Below are positions 36,137 to 45,939 of a DNA stretch of 64,000 nucleotides, one piece after another (the stretch's first letter is position 1; each line of letters begins with the position of its first letter). Origin of the DNA: an uncultured Coriobacteriaceae bacterium (GTDB lineage Bacteria; Actinomycetota; Coriobacteriia; Coriobacteriales; Atopobiaceae). Made by a program: the position numbers and the translations under genes. Under the pieces are notes generated by a model that searched no databases, was not told the DNA's origin, and worked only from the letters and a program-made list of their open reading frames with translations. Location of the stretch: positions 38,417-102,416 of the forward strand of contig CADBCS010000004.1 of assembly GCA_902793195.1 (NCBI GenBank), read 5' to 3'.

Positions 36137-38376
36137 TCCCTCGTGACGGCGCCCATGCCCTTGAGCTGCATCTTGCGCTCGTACATGAGGTTGTCCGCAC
36201 GCTGAAAGACCTCGTGGAAGGATTCGTCCACCTCGGGGTCGAAATCCGACAGACCCAGAGAGATGACCACTTTGTCCTTGCCGATGTTACCCTCGATCTC
36301 GGTGTTGATGTCGCGCATGATATCGTGCCGATCCTCGAAGTCGCGCCCCTGCAGGAGCACCACGAACTCGTCGCCGCCAACGCGATAGACCGGGCTGTGC
36401 TTGAAGTACTCGCACAGCATCTTACAGGCGGAACGAATGTACTCGTCACCTGCCTTGTGGCCCAATGTGTCGTTGATCTTCTTGAGGCCGTTGACGTCAC
36501 AGACGATCACGCCGAACTCGTCAACGTCGCCGTCCACGATATGCGTCTCCATGTCGCCTTCCTTAACGGCAAAGGCATGCTTGCTCTTGACGCCGGTGAG
36601 CGGGTCTGTGAAGGCAACGGTGTGGGCCTCGTCGCGCTCCTCGATGGCCTTCTTCTCCCATTCGCCCGTCGTGCGATAGTTCACGAACATCACGATGGCC
36701 GCGAGCCCAAACACACCGAAGATAATGTAGGCACTGGTGTTGTCGGCGGCGTGGAGCCGCACGCCTATGGTTTCCAAGAACTCATCCGTGCTCATGGCCT
36801 GGTGCGTGGCATCCGCCGTCCCGTTGATGTAGCTGCCTATGTCTGCGACAATAACGTTCTCGCTTGCCTCGTTTATGCGCTCGGCCAGAGTCGTGGACAT
36901 GAGGACTATAAACGCCAGCATGGCAACCCACACGATGATGGCCTTGCCAAAGCTCCTTGCATGGTCCCTTCGTATGACCCAGTTGAAGAAGAACAGCCCG
37001 ATGACCGACCACCCTATCATGAGCACGTAGGTCTCCGTCTCGATGGTATGGTCGGCAAAAAAGCCCGGCAGGAGGAGGAACACCAAGAACGCGACGAGTA
37101 TGAACAGGCAGATTCCGCTGATGAGGCGGTTCCTCCTGACCCCCTCCTGACCCGAGACCTTGAAGACCGCCACGGACGCAAAGCCATAGACGATGGTCGC
37201 GCCAATGGTGGTGGTGTCCACGATCCAGCCGATGGTCGTCCTGCCAAGGAAGGGTATGGGCAGCGAGACGACGACGGCGAGGAGTATTGCGTTTACCGGA
37301 ATCCGCTTGTCACTGAGCTTGGAGAACCGCTCGGGCAGCACGCCGTCGTGGGCCACGGCGTAGCACAGGCGGCTCACGGCGCGCAACATGCCAATGAGAC
37401 TGGAGAGCACGAGTGCCAAAAGCGAGGCCATGAGGATGTAGACGCCTGCGTCACCGAGGTAGTGATAGGCGGCATAGAAGGCGGGAAGACCCTCGATCCC
37501 TTCGAACTCGTCCAGGCGACCGATGTAGTCCAGCCAGCTGGAGCAACCCTCCGGATAGGCGGTAATGCTCAGCAGAATGATAAAGATGTACAGCGCGGTC
37601 ACAACGGCAACGGCGGACACGAGGACGCGGAACATGTACTTGTGCTCGAACTTGTACTCCATGGCCGAGTGCGACACGCTCTCGAATCCAATGAACGCCC
37701 AGGGCGAGAGGAAGGCGATGCGCAACACCTGTCGGAAGGCTCCCTTGTCCGGAACGAAGGCTGGCCTCATCGTCAAGCCCGTTCCTCGATGGCCCAACAT
37801 GGCGAGCAAGGTGACAACGGTGATGCCTGCAATAAACAGCAGCACCATTACCACCATCGTCTTTGCGGTCGCCTCCTTGCTCTTTATGCACAGCAGGGCA
37901 ACGAGCGCGATGACCGCCAGCGTTATGAGGGTCTCGCCCAAGTAGACCTCGTAGCCAAATATGGTGTAGAGGTAGCCGACCTTAAACACGCCGCGGAGGA
38001 AGTAGCGGGCGAACAGCGGAACGCTGGTTGCGTTTGCCCAGAAGATGGAGATGTACGTGAGGAACAGGTACCAAGCCACCAAAAACGCACGGTCGTAGCC
38101 AAAGACGTTCTTTATGTAGTTGTACAGTCCACCAATGCCGGGAAAGCGGTTAGCCAAGAAGTGGTAGTGGCTGGACACCATGAGCATCATGATGAACCCG
38201 GCCAGCAGGCCCAGAATGGAACCCGCCGGTCCCGCCTGGGACAGGTAGGACTTGCTGGTGACCACAAGCGAACCCCAACCAATGGCAGAGCCAATGGACA
38301 GGGCCCAAACCGCCAACCGCGAGAGATAAGGCTGCGGGCCCGTCGTGGCTTTGCTGGCAGATGACGGTTCACTCAT
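36133..38376 (-). CDS. Amino-acid permease fused to a GGDEF domain
   Basis: A 747-residue fusion. Residues about 25-480 form an APC-superfamily permease with 12 or so helices; the N-terminal LSIGSAIGWGSLV matches the G-rich first helix of amino-acid transporters. A further helix pair encloses an extracytoplasmic loop of about 60 residues, then a cytoplasmic GGDEF domain (DPLTGVKSKHAF to the end) with intact YRVGGDEFVVLL near 665. Thus a transporter, or transporter-derived sensor, is coupled to a putative diguanylate cyclase. The start at 38376 follows GGGGGGTGGG. It overlaps the kinase gene end by four bases, convergently. Whether the permease half still transports is unknown. Confidence 0.88.
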   Translation of the reverse strand: MSEPSSASKATTGPQPYLSRLAVWALSIGSAIGWGSLVVTSKSYLSQAGPAGSILGLLAGFIMMLMVSSHYHFLANRFPGIGGLYNYIKNVFGYDRAFLVAWYLFLTYISIFWANATSVPLFARYFLRGVFKVGYLYTIFGYEVYLGETLITLAVIALVALLCIKSKEATAKTMVVMVLLFIAGITVVTLLAMLGHRGTGLTMRPAFVPDKGAFRQVLRIAFLSPWAFIGFESVSHSAMEYKFEHKYMFRVLVSAVAVVTALYIFIILLSITAYPEGCSSWLDYIGRLDEFEGIEGLPAFYAAYHYLGDAGVYILMASLLALVLSSLIGMLRAVSRLCYAVAHDGVLPERFSKLSDKRIPVNAILLAVVVSLPIPFLGRTTIGWIVDTTTIGATIVYGFASVAVFKVSGQEGVRRNRLISGICLFILVAFLVFLLLPGFFADHTIETETYVLMIGWSVIGLFFFNWVIRRDHARSFGKAIIVWVAMLAFIVLMSTTLAERINEASENVIVADIGSYINGTADATHQAMSTDEFLETIGVRLHAADNTSAYIIFGVFGLAAIVMFVNYRTTGEWEKKAIEERDEAHTVAFTDPLTGVKSKHAFAVKEGDMETHIVDGDVDEFGVIVCDVNGLKKINDTLGHKAGDEYIRSACKMLCEYFKHSPVYRVGGDEFVVLLQGRDFEDRHDIMRDINTEIEGNIGKDKVVISLGLSDFDPEVDESFHEVFQRADNLMYERKMQLKGMGAVTRD

Positions 38377-38663
38377 GGAACCCACCCCCCGAATCGAGCT
38401 TCCTCTGTACGTACGGTCATAAAGTTTAAGCATATAGTAGCAGCACTTGGGGTGTCGTTCGTTCACGTATTCGCTAACAGTAATAGTTTGGCGGGCACGC
38501 GTCTTTGCGCCCTTGGAATGCACGTGAGCGATTGGTCTGCAGTGCCGAGCCAGGCGACATTGGCCGATTTGTCCGCGCACGCGCGCCGTTTCCACCATGC
38601 GAGGGAGCCGTCATTAGTACAATGGACTACATGAGTCCGTGCATGTGTACGAAAGGAAGGACT

Positions 38664-39722
38664 ATGGTGCTCTTTAACGCAACGACGCCTATTCAGTGGA
38701 TAGGCTGGGTTCTGGTGTTCGTGGGCCTCATCGTGGCCAACGAAATCGAGCGACGCAGCAAGGTCGGCGGCCTCATTTTCTTCGTTGGCCTGCCCATCCT
38801 CATGACCATCTACTGCGTGGCCATCGGCATCGGTGTGGCGCAGGGCGCGGAGTGGGCGCTCACCAACCCCACCCACATATACCAGAACGGCTGGTTCCAC
38901 TACGCCAAGGTGTATGCGGCACTCACCGGCTGCATTGGCTTCATGGCCATCAAGTACAAGTGGGGCAAGCTGGGCAAGGCGCATTGGTTCCGCGCGTTCC
39001 CGTTTGTAATAGTGGCAATCAACATCCTCATCGCCGTCGTGTCTGACTTCGAGAGCTACGCGCACTTTGTCTCGGGCGACTACACCGTGGTTACCGCCGG
39101 CAGCGAGCTTACGCAGTATGCGGCAGTGGGCGCTCCCGTGTGGCTCACCAGCGAGGGCGTGTGGCAGCTTTGCGGCATCAACAACCTGTTCAACGGCATC
39201 GCAGGTCTCATCAACATCTTCTGCATGACCGCGTGGTGGAGCGTCTATGCCGGCAAGAACGAGGAGGACATGCTGTGGCCCGACATGACATGGGTCTACA
39301 TCATCGCCTACGACATCTGGAACTTCTGCTACACCTACAACTGCCTGCCCACGCACTCGTTCTTCTGCGGATTCGCGCTGCTGCTGGCCCCCACCGTCGC
39401 CAACGCCATTTGGAACAAGGGCGGTTGGATCCAAAACCGCGCCAACACGCTTGCGACCTGGTGCATGTTCGCACAGGTGTTCCCCTGGTTCCAGGAGGAG
39501 TCCATGTTCCGCACCGTCTCGCTGCAGAACCCAACCATAACCAACGGCGTTGCCATTGCGGCGCTGGTGATTAACGTGGCGGCCATCGCCTACATCGTCT
39601 ACCGCGCCAAGAAGCTGGGCGTCAACCCATACAAGAGCGACGTCTTCGTGGGCACCCGCGACTGGGAGAAGGCCACCGCCCGCCGAGAGGACCCCGCGCT
39701 CGACCCCGGCATCGCCGCATAG
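38664..39722 (+). CDS. DUF5692-family integral membrane protein
   Basis: A 352-residue protein with about eight to nine hydrophobic segments spread across its length, separated by short loops. The conserved-looking centre (MLWPDMTWVYIIAYDIWNF, then CLPTHSFFCGFALLLAPT) matches what I recall of the DUF5692 family, seen mainly in Coriobacteriia. Function unknown. GAAAGGAAGG lies directly before the ATG at 38664. It is divergent from the permease-GGDEF gene across 287 bp and convergent with the first UbiB-type gene, with a shared hairpin between. Confidence 0.75.
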   Translation: MVLFNATTPIQWIGWVLVFVGLIVANEIERRSKVGGLIFFVGLPILMTIYCVAIGIGVAQGAEWALTNPTHIYQNGWFHYAKVYAALTGCIGFMAIKYKWGKLGKAHWFRAFPFVIVAINILIAVVSDFESYAHFVSGDYTVVTAGSELTQYAAVGAPVWLTSEGVWQLCGINNLFNGIAGLINIFCMTAWWSVYAGKNEEDMLWPDMTWVYIIAYDIWNFCYTYNCLPTHSFFCGFALLLAPTVANAIWNKGGWIQNRANTLATWCMFAQVFPWFQEESMFRTVSLQNPTITNGVAIAALVINVAAIAYIVYRAKKLGVNPYKSDVFVGTRDWEKATARREDPALDPGIAA

Positions 39723-39778
39723 GGGAGCTGCCGTCCAACAACGCAGGCCAACGAGGTCAAACCGACGCACATGGAAAT

Positions 39779-39815
39779 GGGCCGTGCCCTTGGGAAGTCC
39801 CCAATGGCGCGGCCC
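39779..39815. terminator. Bidirectional hairpin between convergent genes
   Basis: GGGCCG...CGGCCC with an inner CTTGGG / CCCAA-type stem, between the DUF5692 gene and the first UbiB-type gene. There is no strong T-tract; it is called from position and stem. Confidence 0.55.
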
Positions 39816-39890
39816 ATGCCTTTGGCTGCAAAACGTACGGAACGAGGCGGCTTGCGCCTCGCGGGGCGGCACCCACGGTGCTGCCGCAGG

Positions 39891-41702
39891 CTACTTGCCC
39901 TTCTTTATGTTCCTGTACAGGCGATACGCAAAGAACACGCTGATGAGGTAGCCACAAGACCCCAGCGCCCTAATGACGACGGTAAGAGTCCCCTGGTCGT
40001 TGGTGAGGGCAGGCGCCGTGCACAGCAAGCAGGAGCCAATAAAGAACGCGATGACCAAGAACGCACGAATGAGGTATCCCACGAGACGGTTCACCGTCGC
40101 GAGGGCCTTCTCCTCAAAGCTGAAGTCGGTGCGCACCCTGATTTGGCCCTTCTCGAGCATGTCGAGCGTCTCGGCGGTCTTGGCCGAGGACTTTGAGGTG
40201 CTCTCGAAGAACTTGATGAGCTCCATGGCAATCTCGGGGTTCAGTTCGGCGAGGCTGTCGGAGTCGAGGTTCTCGAAGTCGATGTCCATACCGAGATCCA
40301 CCTTGTCGGTGAAGAAGTTCAGTATGTTGACGTTTGGGCTGAGCGTCCTGATGGTGCCCTCCACCGCGATGATGCCGCGCGAGAGGTTGGTGAGGAAGGG
40401 GTCGATCTTGTAGTTCTCGTCCTGCAGGTTGTTGAGGACGGTGCCCAGAAGGTCGCCCAGGGCAAAGTCACCAAAGTCCGACCCGGTGTACTGGCCGCAC
40501 ATGTCCTCACACATCTCGAGCATGGCACCGTGGTCGATCTCGCCCTGCGGCTTGGCAACCTGCAGCACCGTCTTCTTGAGGCCGTAGGCGTCGTTCATCA
40601 CGATGTTGGTAACGAGGCTAATGAGGATCGAACGCTGCTTGTCGGTGAGCGACCCCATCATGCCAAAGTCGATCCACTCGATGCCGTGCTCCGGAAGCTG
40701 TGGCGTCTGGTCGTCCTCCGCAGCCTCGGCGTCGTCAGCAATCTCGGCGGCCTCGGCGTCGGTATCCTCGTCGCCCTCGGTAGCGGGCGCCTCTACGGCC
40801 TCGTCGCCCTCGGTAGCGACCTCGTCTTCCGGCTCGGGCAGGACCGGCTCCTTGATCAGCACGTTGCCCGAATGCGGGTCGGCGTGATAGAAGCCGTCAA
40901 CAAGAACCTGCGTGGAGAAGTTGTCCGCAATGAGGGAGGCGATGCGCTCGCGCTCGTCTGCGTCGAGCGAGTTGATGTAGTCCAGATCGCCCACCTCGGT
41001 ACCCGTAACAAAGTCCTCGGTAAGGATGGCCTCGTTGGTGAGCTCGCGGTAGCACTTGGGGCTTCTCACGCCAGGGCGATCCTTGTTGAGCTCCCAAAAA
41101 CGCTCGAGGTTGGTGGCCTCGTTGGTAAAGTTGAGCTCGGTCTTGGACGTGCGCTCAAGCTCCACGATGAATCCGCGGATGTCGAAGCCGCCCAGCGTGT
41201 CCTTAACGAACATGTCAAGGATCTTCTCGATGAGGGCGAAGTCGCGCGCGACCGTGTCCACGACACCGGGACGACGAACCTTTACGGCCACGACGGTGCC
41301 GTCGAAGAGCTCCGCCTTGTGCACCTGACCGATGGAGGCAGACCCCAGGGGCTTCTGGTCGAAGGAGGCAAAGAGTTCGTCGGTCGACTTGCCAAGGTGC
41401 TTCTCGATCTGGGAATAGACGGTCTCGAGGTCCATGGGAGCCACGCTCGAGCGCAGCTGGGCCAGGGCATCGCAGTACTCGGGGGGAATGTGCTCGGACT
41501 GCTGGGAAGCGATCTGGCCAATCTTGACGAAGGTGGGTCCCAGGTCCTGAATGATTCCAACCACTATCTCGGGCGTAATGCCATCGTCGTAGTCGTACTT
41601 ACGTATGATCCCGATAATCTCCTTGAGCCTGCCGTTGGTGTCCGGACTGCTGTTCTTTGCGTCCTTGCGCTGCTTGATCAAAGCGGAGATGAACCCTGCC
41701 AT
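39891..41702 (-). CDS. UbiB/ABC1-family atypical kinase (first copy)
   Basis: A 603-residue UbiB/ABC1/COQ8-family protein. The family KxGQ signature is FVKIGQ (residues 58-63), the Ala-rich nucleotide loop is GSASIGQVHKAEL (120-132), the lysine is VVAVKVRRP (Lys141), and the catalytic region is HADPHSGNVL then EWIDFGMMG. Two C-terminal hydrophobic helices anchor it in the membrane. Between HADPHSGN and DFG there is an insertion of about 65 residues rich in Glu, Asp and Ala, including two EGDE-type repeats. Members usually support quinone or lipid metabolism. Its paralogue at 44317 lacks the insertion. GGAGG precedes the start. Confidence 0.9.
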   Translation of the reverse strand: MAGFISALIKQRKDAKNSSPDTNGRLKEIIGIIRKYDYDDGITPEIVVGIIQDLGPTFVKIGQIASQQSEHIPPEYCDALAQLRSSVAPMDLETVYSQIEKHLGKSTDELFASFDQKPLGSASIGQVHKAELFDGTVVAVKVRRPGVVDTVARDFALIEKILDMFVKDTLGGFDIRGFIVELERTSKTELNFTNEATNLERFWELNKDRPGVRSPKCYRELTNEAILTEDFVTGTEVGDLDYINSLDADERERIASLIADNFSTQVLVDGFYHADPHSGNVLIKEPVLPEPEDEVATEGDEAVEAPATEGDEDTDAEAAEIADDAEAAEDDQTPQLPEHGIEWIDFGMMGSLTDKQRSILISLVTNIVMNDAYGLKKTVLQVAKPQGEIDHGAMLEMCEDMCGQYTGSDFGDFALGDLLGTVLNNLQDENYKIDPFLTNLSRGIIAVEGTIRTLSPNVNILNFFTDKVDLGMDIDFENLDSDSLAELNPEIAMELIKFFESTSKSSAKTAETLDMLEKGQIRVRTDFSFEEKALATVNRLVGYLIRAFLVIAFFIGSCLLCTAPALTNDQGTLTVVIRALGSCGYLISVFFAYRLYRNIKKGK

Positions 41703-42010
41703 ATGTCAACTACCTCCATGCAATACGGTGACCTTCCTTGCGTCCAACACCAGTCCGCGGTGCCAGCAGAGCAATGTAGGTCACGCCTTCGCAGACGGGC
41801 CATCCAACCAACGTCCGCATGTACCTGCAAAAAACATTATATGCAGACAGCATCGCATTGTGACAATCGGGAATGCACTTTTTTGACGTGTTCCCTGCTC
41901 CGCCTCCCATCGCCTCCCGACATTCCCCGCGCGGTGACGACTCGTGCGGTGCTAGGACGCTCGCATATGCCACTTACCACCCTACCGGTGCAGTTCGACG
42001 CCCCATCCCT

Positions 42011-42039
42011 TTGGGAACTAGCGCATCGCATACTATAAA
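42011..42039 (+). promoter_or_regulatory. Likely promoter of the MFS gene
   Basis: TTGGGA (42011-42016), 17 bp, TATAAA (42034-42039), about 40 bp before the MFS start codon. The rest of the 380-bp gap (41703-42081) shows no gene. Confidence 0.55.
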
Positions 42040-42081
42040 AAAGGACGGGCGTTGTCGTCGGCAAACGGGAGGGGGCTACCG

Positions 42082-43263
42082 ATGGGCGAAGTTCGCGCAG
42101 CGGTCACGCATCGCAGGGACTATCTGTGGGTCATTCTTTTTCTCATTATCTTCGTAAACGGATTCGAGTCGGGCGGTTATCAGGCGAGTCTGCTCAGCAT
42201 TGGCGAGACCTACGACCTATCCGTTACCTCCATGGGCCTGTTCGCGGCATTGGAGCTGTTGGCCGACATGCTTGCCCCCCTGCTGCTCGGCAGGTGGGCC
42301 GACCGCTTTGGCAAGGGTAAGAGCATGCTGGTCATGCTCTCGTTGCAGCTCGTCATCTCCCTCCTGCTGCTCCTCACCACGTCACGGGAGATCTTCCTTG
42401 GCGGCATGTTCTTTCTGGGACTCACCACCAGCGCGATGCAGTTCATCGCCATCGCGGCCCTCGCGGACGCCTACCCCCTTAGCCAGGGCAAGCGCATTGG
42501 GTACATGACCTCCATGTACGCGCTGGGCGCCGTCGCGTCGCCGCTCATCGTGTCACTCTACCTGGGCCTTGGGATCAGCTGGAGGGCACTGTTCGCCCTG
42601 CTGGGCGCAGGCTCGCTCGTCGCCCTTGTTGGCCTGCTAAGGAACGACGTGCAACCGCGCGAGAAGGCTCCGAAGTCGGCTGGCGGGCAGGTCGGGTCGG
42701 GTAGATTCGTGCTCGTGGGCGTCCTGCTGCTCTGCGTCGTGATGTGCATCTACGTGGGCTTCGAGAATGGCTTCGCGTTCTTTGTGGACACCCTGTTCGC
42801 AAAGGTGTTCAACTCCTCCGCGGGCAAGCTGGCCCTCTCGCTCTACTGGGCCGTAATGATTCCCTCGCGCGTGATCGTGGGGCACAATGCGAAGCACGCC
42901 TACAAGATCCTGTTGGCCTCCGTCATCACCATCCCCTGCATGGCGGCGCTCATCGCCATCGCGCCAAGCAGCGCCCTGGTCATGGCCCTGTGCGTGCCCC
43001 TGGGCCTCGCCAGCGGCGCCATCTATCCCTGCTCGCTCACACTCGCCCTGCCGTTTGCCGGCAAGAAGACCGCCACGGCAACGGGTATGATCACGACTGC
43101 CACGGGCATAGGCGGCTTCGCCTTTACGGCACTCACCGGCTTTCTGGCCGACAGGCTGGGTATGCAGGCTGCCTTGCTGGTGCTGGCGGCCTTCTTCGCA
43201 CTGTCGCTCATCGCGGTACTGCGCATACGCGCGTACCAAACCGCATCCGCAGAGCAAGAGTAG
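42082..43263 (+). CDS. MFS transporter
   Basis: A 393-residue major facilitator with about twelve hydrophobic segments. The loop 2-3 motif is LLGRWADRFGKGKS (about residue 72), matching the MFS G-x-x-x-D-R-x-G pattern, and the central cytoplasmic loop (LRNDVQPREKAPKS) divides two six-helix halves. A second DRLG motif in the C-terminal half (GFLADRLGM) supports the assignment. The substrate is not evident. The ATG at 42082 follows GGGAGGGGG; an upstream start at 42052 is possible. It is followed after 15 nt by a lipoprotein gene and lies between the two UbiB-type kinase genes. Confidence 0.88.
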   Translation: MGEVRAAVTHRRDYLWVILFLIIFVNGFESGGYQASLLSIGETYDLSVTSMGLFAALELLADMLAPLLLGRWADRFGKGKSMLVMLSLQLVISLLLLLTTSREIFLGGMFFLGLTTSAMQFIAIAALADAYPLSQGKRIGYMTSMYALGAVASPLIVSLYLGLGISWRALFALLGAGSLVALVGLLRNDVQPREKAPKSAGGQVGSGRFVLVGVLLLCVVMCIYVGFENGFAFFVDTLFAKVFNSSAGKLALSLYWAVMIPSRVIVGHNAKHAYKILLASVITIPCMAALIAIAPSSALVMALCVPLGLASGAIYPCSLTLALPFAGKKTATATGMITTATGIGGFAFTALTGFLADRLGMQAALLVLAAFFALSLIAVLRIRAYQTASAEQE

Positions 43264-43278
43264 AGAAAGGAACCTCAC

Positions 43279-44223
43279 ATGAGACGCACGACCATCTGCA
43301 TTGCCGCAGCACTCACCGCAGCCCTGAGCATGGGTGCCATGCCAGGCTGTGGCAACCAACAGACGGCCGCCCCGGCAACCGACGTCGCCCCGGCAGCACA
43401 GCAGTCGCAGGAAGAGCTCGTTTCCGAGCTTAAGGGGGCCCTCGCAAACGTCCCCAAGTTCAAGTCGGTCACGGTGGTCGAGACCACCGACTCGGTCCTC
43501 AAGGACGACGCAGCATCTGCCGACGGCTCGGGCGCATCCTCTGCAACCGACGAGGCAAGCACGGAGTCCAACAGCATCAGTTCGATGACCATCTACAAGT
43601 TCGACGCAAGCGGGGACAAGCTCAAGACGCACATGACAAGCACCATAGAAGACGTTACGCTGCAGTACTACTCCAATGGCGACGACGCCGTGTGCGTTAC
43701 CGACGGACCCATCTACTCCGGCAAGACCGAACAGTTTGACAGCGTCCACTTTGATGGCTTCGAGGCATACTTTACCGATACCTTTGGCGACCTCACAAAG
43801 GTGGTCGACTGCGTTGACAACCTTACGAAGGAGCAGGAGCAGAACCTGACCGTCTACACCCTGTCCCTCAATCCCCAAAAGTACATCGAGTCCGATGAGC
43901 TCCTTGCCCTCATGGCAGAGAGCGGCGACCCGATCCAGGAGGCCGTCTTCGTTATCAAGTTCGACCAGGACGGCCACATGGTGTCGGTAAACTCGAGAAG
44001 CGAGTACAAGCAGGTCTCTGCCGTGCGGAACGCCGAGCTCTCGGAATTCGACGCCACCGTCGTTGACCCCATGCCCAAGGCCGACAAGACGTACGAGGAG
44101 ATGGAAAAGGACATGGACGCGAAGTACGACGCCTTCGACAAGGGAACCCTGGAGCAGCTGCTCGCGGAGGGCCCGGACGCCCTGGACTCCAACGCGGAGG
44201 CCGCGAGTCCCGACGCCAAGTAG
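43279..44223 (+). CDS. Secreted lipoprotein, unknown function
   Basis: A 314-residue lipoprotein. The signal peptide ends in the lipobox GAMPGC (Cys24), followed by a Gln/Ala-rich linker. A Ser/Asp/Ala-rich low-complexity stretch lies at about 75-100. The globular part has strands such as SSMTIYKFDASGDKLKTHM and LQYYSNGDDAVCVTDG, typical of lipoproteins binding lipids or envelope ligands (LppX/DUF6612-like), but I do not assign a family. AGAAAGGAAC precedes the ATG. It is probably cotranscribed with the MFS gene (15-nt gap), so it may help that transporter at the membrane surface (inference). Confidence 0.78.
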   Translation: MRRTTICIAAALTAALSMGAMPGCGNQQTAAPATDVAPAAQQSQEELVSELKGALANVPKFKSVTVVETTDSVLKDDAASADGSGASSATDEASTESNSISSMTIYKFDASGDKLKTHMTSTIEDVTLQYYSNGDDAVCVTDGPIYSGKTEQFDSVHFDGFEAYFTDTFGDLTKVVDCVDNLTKEQEQNLTVYTLSLNPQKYIESDELLALMAESGDPIQEAVFVIKFDQDGHMVSVNSRSEYKQVSAVRNAELSEFDATVVDPMPKADKTYEEMEKDMDAKYDAFDKGTLEQLLAEGPDALDSNAEAASPDAK

Positions 44224-44252
44224 CCCCAACCCACAAGGCCCTCGCATGGATA

Positions 44253-44288
44253 GTGCCCCCGTCAGGACATGGGTCCTGTCGGGGGCAC
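44253..44288. terminator. Hairpin between convergent lipoprotein and UbiB-type genes
   Basis: GTGCCCCCGTCAGGAC / GTCCTGTCGGGGGCAC, a 15-16 bp stem with one mismatch and a 4-nt loop, 30 nt after the lipoprotein stop. It can serve both strands. Confidence 0.75.
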
Positions 44289-44316
44289 CGCTTAGCGCAA
44301 CGTCGAGAAAGCTCCG

Positions 44317-45939
44317 CTACCTGTCCTTGCGTATCGTAACGAAGATGTACACCATCAGAGCGAATCCTATGGCACCAAAGCAATAGCCGGCGTTTACGAG
44401 GGTCGCCATGCCGGAGCTCGCGCCCGCAGAGCACAGCAGGCACGCGCCGATGAACAGCGCCATTGCCAGCAGGGCAAAGATGGTGTTGCGCACCATGTAG
44501 TTGATCGCCTTGGTGGTCTTGGGGTCCATCCCAAAGTCGCCGCCCATCTTGATCTGGCTCTTTTGCAGCATGTCGAGCGTCTCCACCGCCTTGGTGGGCA
44601 GCCCCGCCATGTCGTCGAGGCCCTGCACGCCCTTAAGCATAAAGTTGGTGACGATGCGCTCGATGCTCTCGGGGTCGAAGCCCGTGTTGATGTGGCGCGT
44701 CATGATGTCCATGATGTTCACGCGCGGGGACAGCTCCTTTACCGTGCCCTCGACGGTGATCAGGCCGCGCCCCAGGTTGGTGAGGAAGGGGTCGATGTCG
44801 TAGCCCTCGTCCTCGAGGCCGGAGGTGATCGACGCGAGAAGCTCGCCCGTGTCGAAGCTCTCGAGGTCGGACTCGGCGAACTGGCTCGTCATCTGCTCGC
44901 ACGTGTCGAGGAGCGCACCGTGGTTGATGGGGCCACGCGGCTTGGCGATCTGCAGCACGCAGCGCTTGAGGCCATAGCTGTCGTGCTTCACCAGGGCGGT
45001 TACGATGTCGAGCAGGATCTGACGCTGCTTGGAGTTGATGGTGCCCATCATGCCAAAGTCAATCCACTCTATCCCGTCGTCCACCAGCAAGACGTTGCCT
45101 GCGTGCGGGTCGGCATGATAGAAGCCGTCCAAGAGGATCTGGTTGACGTAGTTGTCGGCAACGAGGTCGGCCAGTCGGTCACGCTCCTCGTCGGGAAGCT
45201 TTGCGAGGTACTCGGCGTCTCCCACCTCGGGCCCGCTCACAAAGTCCTCGGTGAGGATCGCCTCGTTGGTGTACTCGTCGTAGCACTTGGGCGACTTTAC
45301 GCCCTCGCGTCCCTCGTTGTTCGCGCCAAAGCGAATGAGGTTGTTCGCCTCGTTGGTAAAGTCCAGCTCTATCGTGGATGTTTGCTCGAGCTCCTTTACC
45401 ATGGTCATGAGGTCCATGGCGTTCTCGCCGCCAGACGAGAACTTCTCGCCAACCTTGAGGATGCGCTCGATGAGGGCGAAGTCCTGCGCGACCGTCTCCA
45501 CGACGCCGGGGCGACGGACCTTGACGGCAACCACGGTGCCGTCCGCGAGCTCGGCCTTGTGCACCTGGCCGATGGAGGCAGAGCCCAGGGGCTCGTCCTC
45601 GAAGGACGCAAAGATCTCGTTCGCCGGCTTGCCCAGGTGCTTCTCGATCTGCGCGTGCACCGTCTGGGCGTCCATGGGCGCAACGCTCGAGCGCAGCTTG
45701 CCAAGGGCCTCGCAGTATTCCTCGGGCAGCATGTCGGTGTGCGTGGAGGCGATCTGGCCGAGCTTTACAAACGTGGGGCCAAGGTCCTGCAGTATGCTGA
45801 CCGTCGTCTCGGGCGTAAGCCCGTCTTCGTAGTCGTACTTCTTGAGAATCGCGATGATCTCCTTGCCGCGCGCGTTGTAGTCGATGGTGTCCTTGGTCTT
45901 GGTGCGCGCTTTCCTCAGCGCCTGTAAGAAGCTCGCCAT
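44317..45939 (-). CDS. UbiB/ABC1-family atypical kinase (second copy)
   Basis: A 540-residue paralogue of the protein at 39891. It shares FVKLGQ (KxGQ), GSASIGQVHKAEL, VVAVKVRRPGV, HADPHAGNVL and EWIDFGMMG. It ends in the same pair of hydrophobic helices, but lacks the acidic insertion between HADPHAGN and DFG. Near-identical blocks along the length indicate gene duplication. The start at 45939 is chosen because AAAGGAC lies upstream; the frame is open for 16 more codons. A role in membrane lipid or quinone biology is known for the family, not shown here. No ubiquinone genes are in the window. Confidence 0.9.
   Translation of the reverse strand: MASFLQALRKARTKTKDTIDYNARGKEIIAILKKYDYEDGLTPETTVSILQDLGPTFVKLGQIASTHTDMLPEEYCEALGKLRSSVAPMDAQTVHAQIEKHLGKPANEIFASFEDEPLGSASIGQVHKAELADGTVVAVKVRRPGVVETVAQDFALIERILKVGEKFSSGGENAMDLMTMVKELEQTSTIELDFTNEANNLIRFGANNEGREGVKSPKCYDEYTNEAILTEDFVSGPEVGDAEYLAKLPDEERDRLADLVADNYVNQILLDGFYHADPHAGNVLLVDDGIEWIDFGMMGTINSKQRQILLDIVTALVKHDSYGLKRCVLQIAKPRGPINHGALLDTCEQMTSQFAESDLESFDTGELLASITSGLEDEGYDIDPFLTNLGRGLITVEGTVKELSPRVNIMDIMTRHINTGFDPESIERIVTNFMLKGVQGLDDMAGLPTKAVETLDMLQKSQIKMGGDFGMDPKTTKAINYMVRNTIFALLAMALFIGACLLCSAGASSGMATLVNAGYCFGAIGFALMVYIFVTIRKDR

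Noticed and set aside
36214-38364. 716-codon plus-strand frame over the permease-GGDEF gene
   Set aside because: Antisense shadow; the minus-strand product has clear permease and GGDEF motifs.
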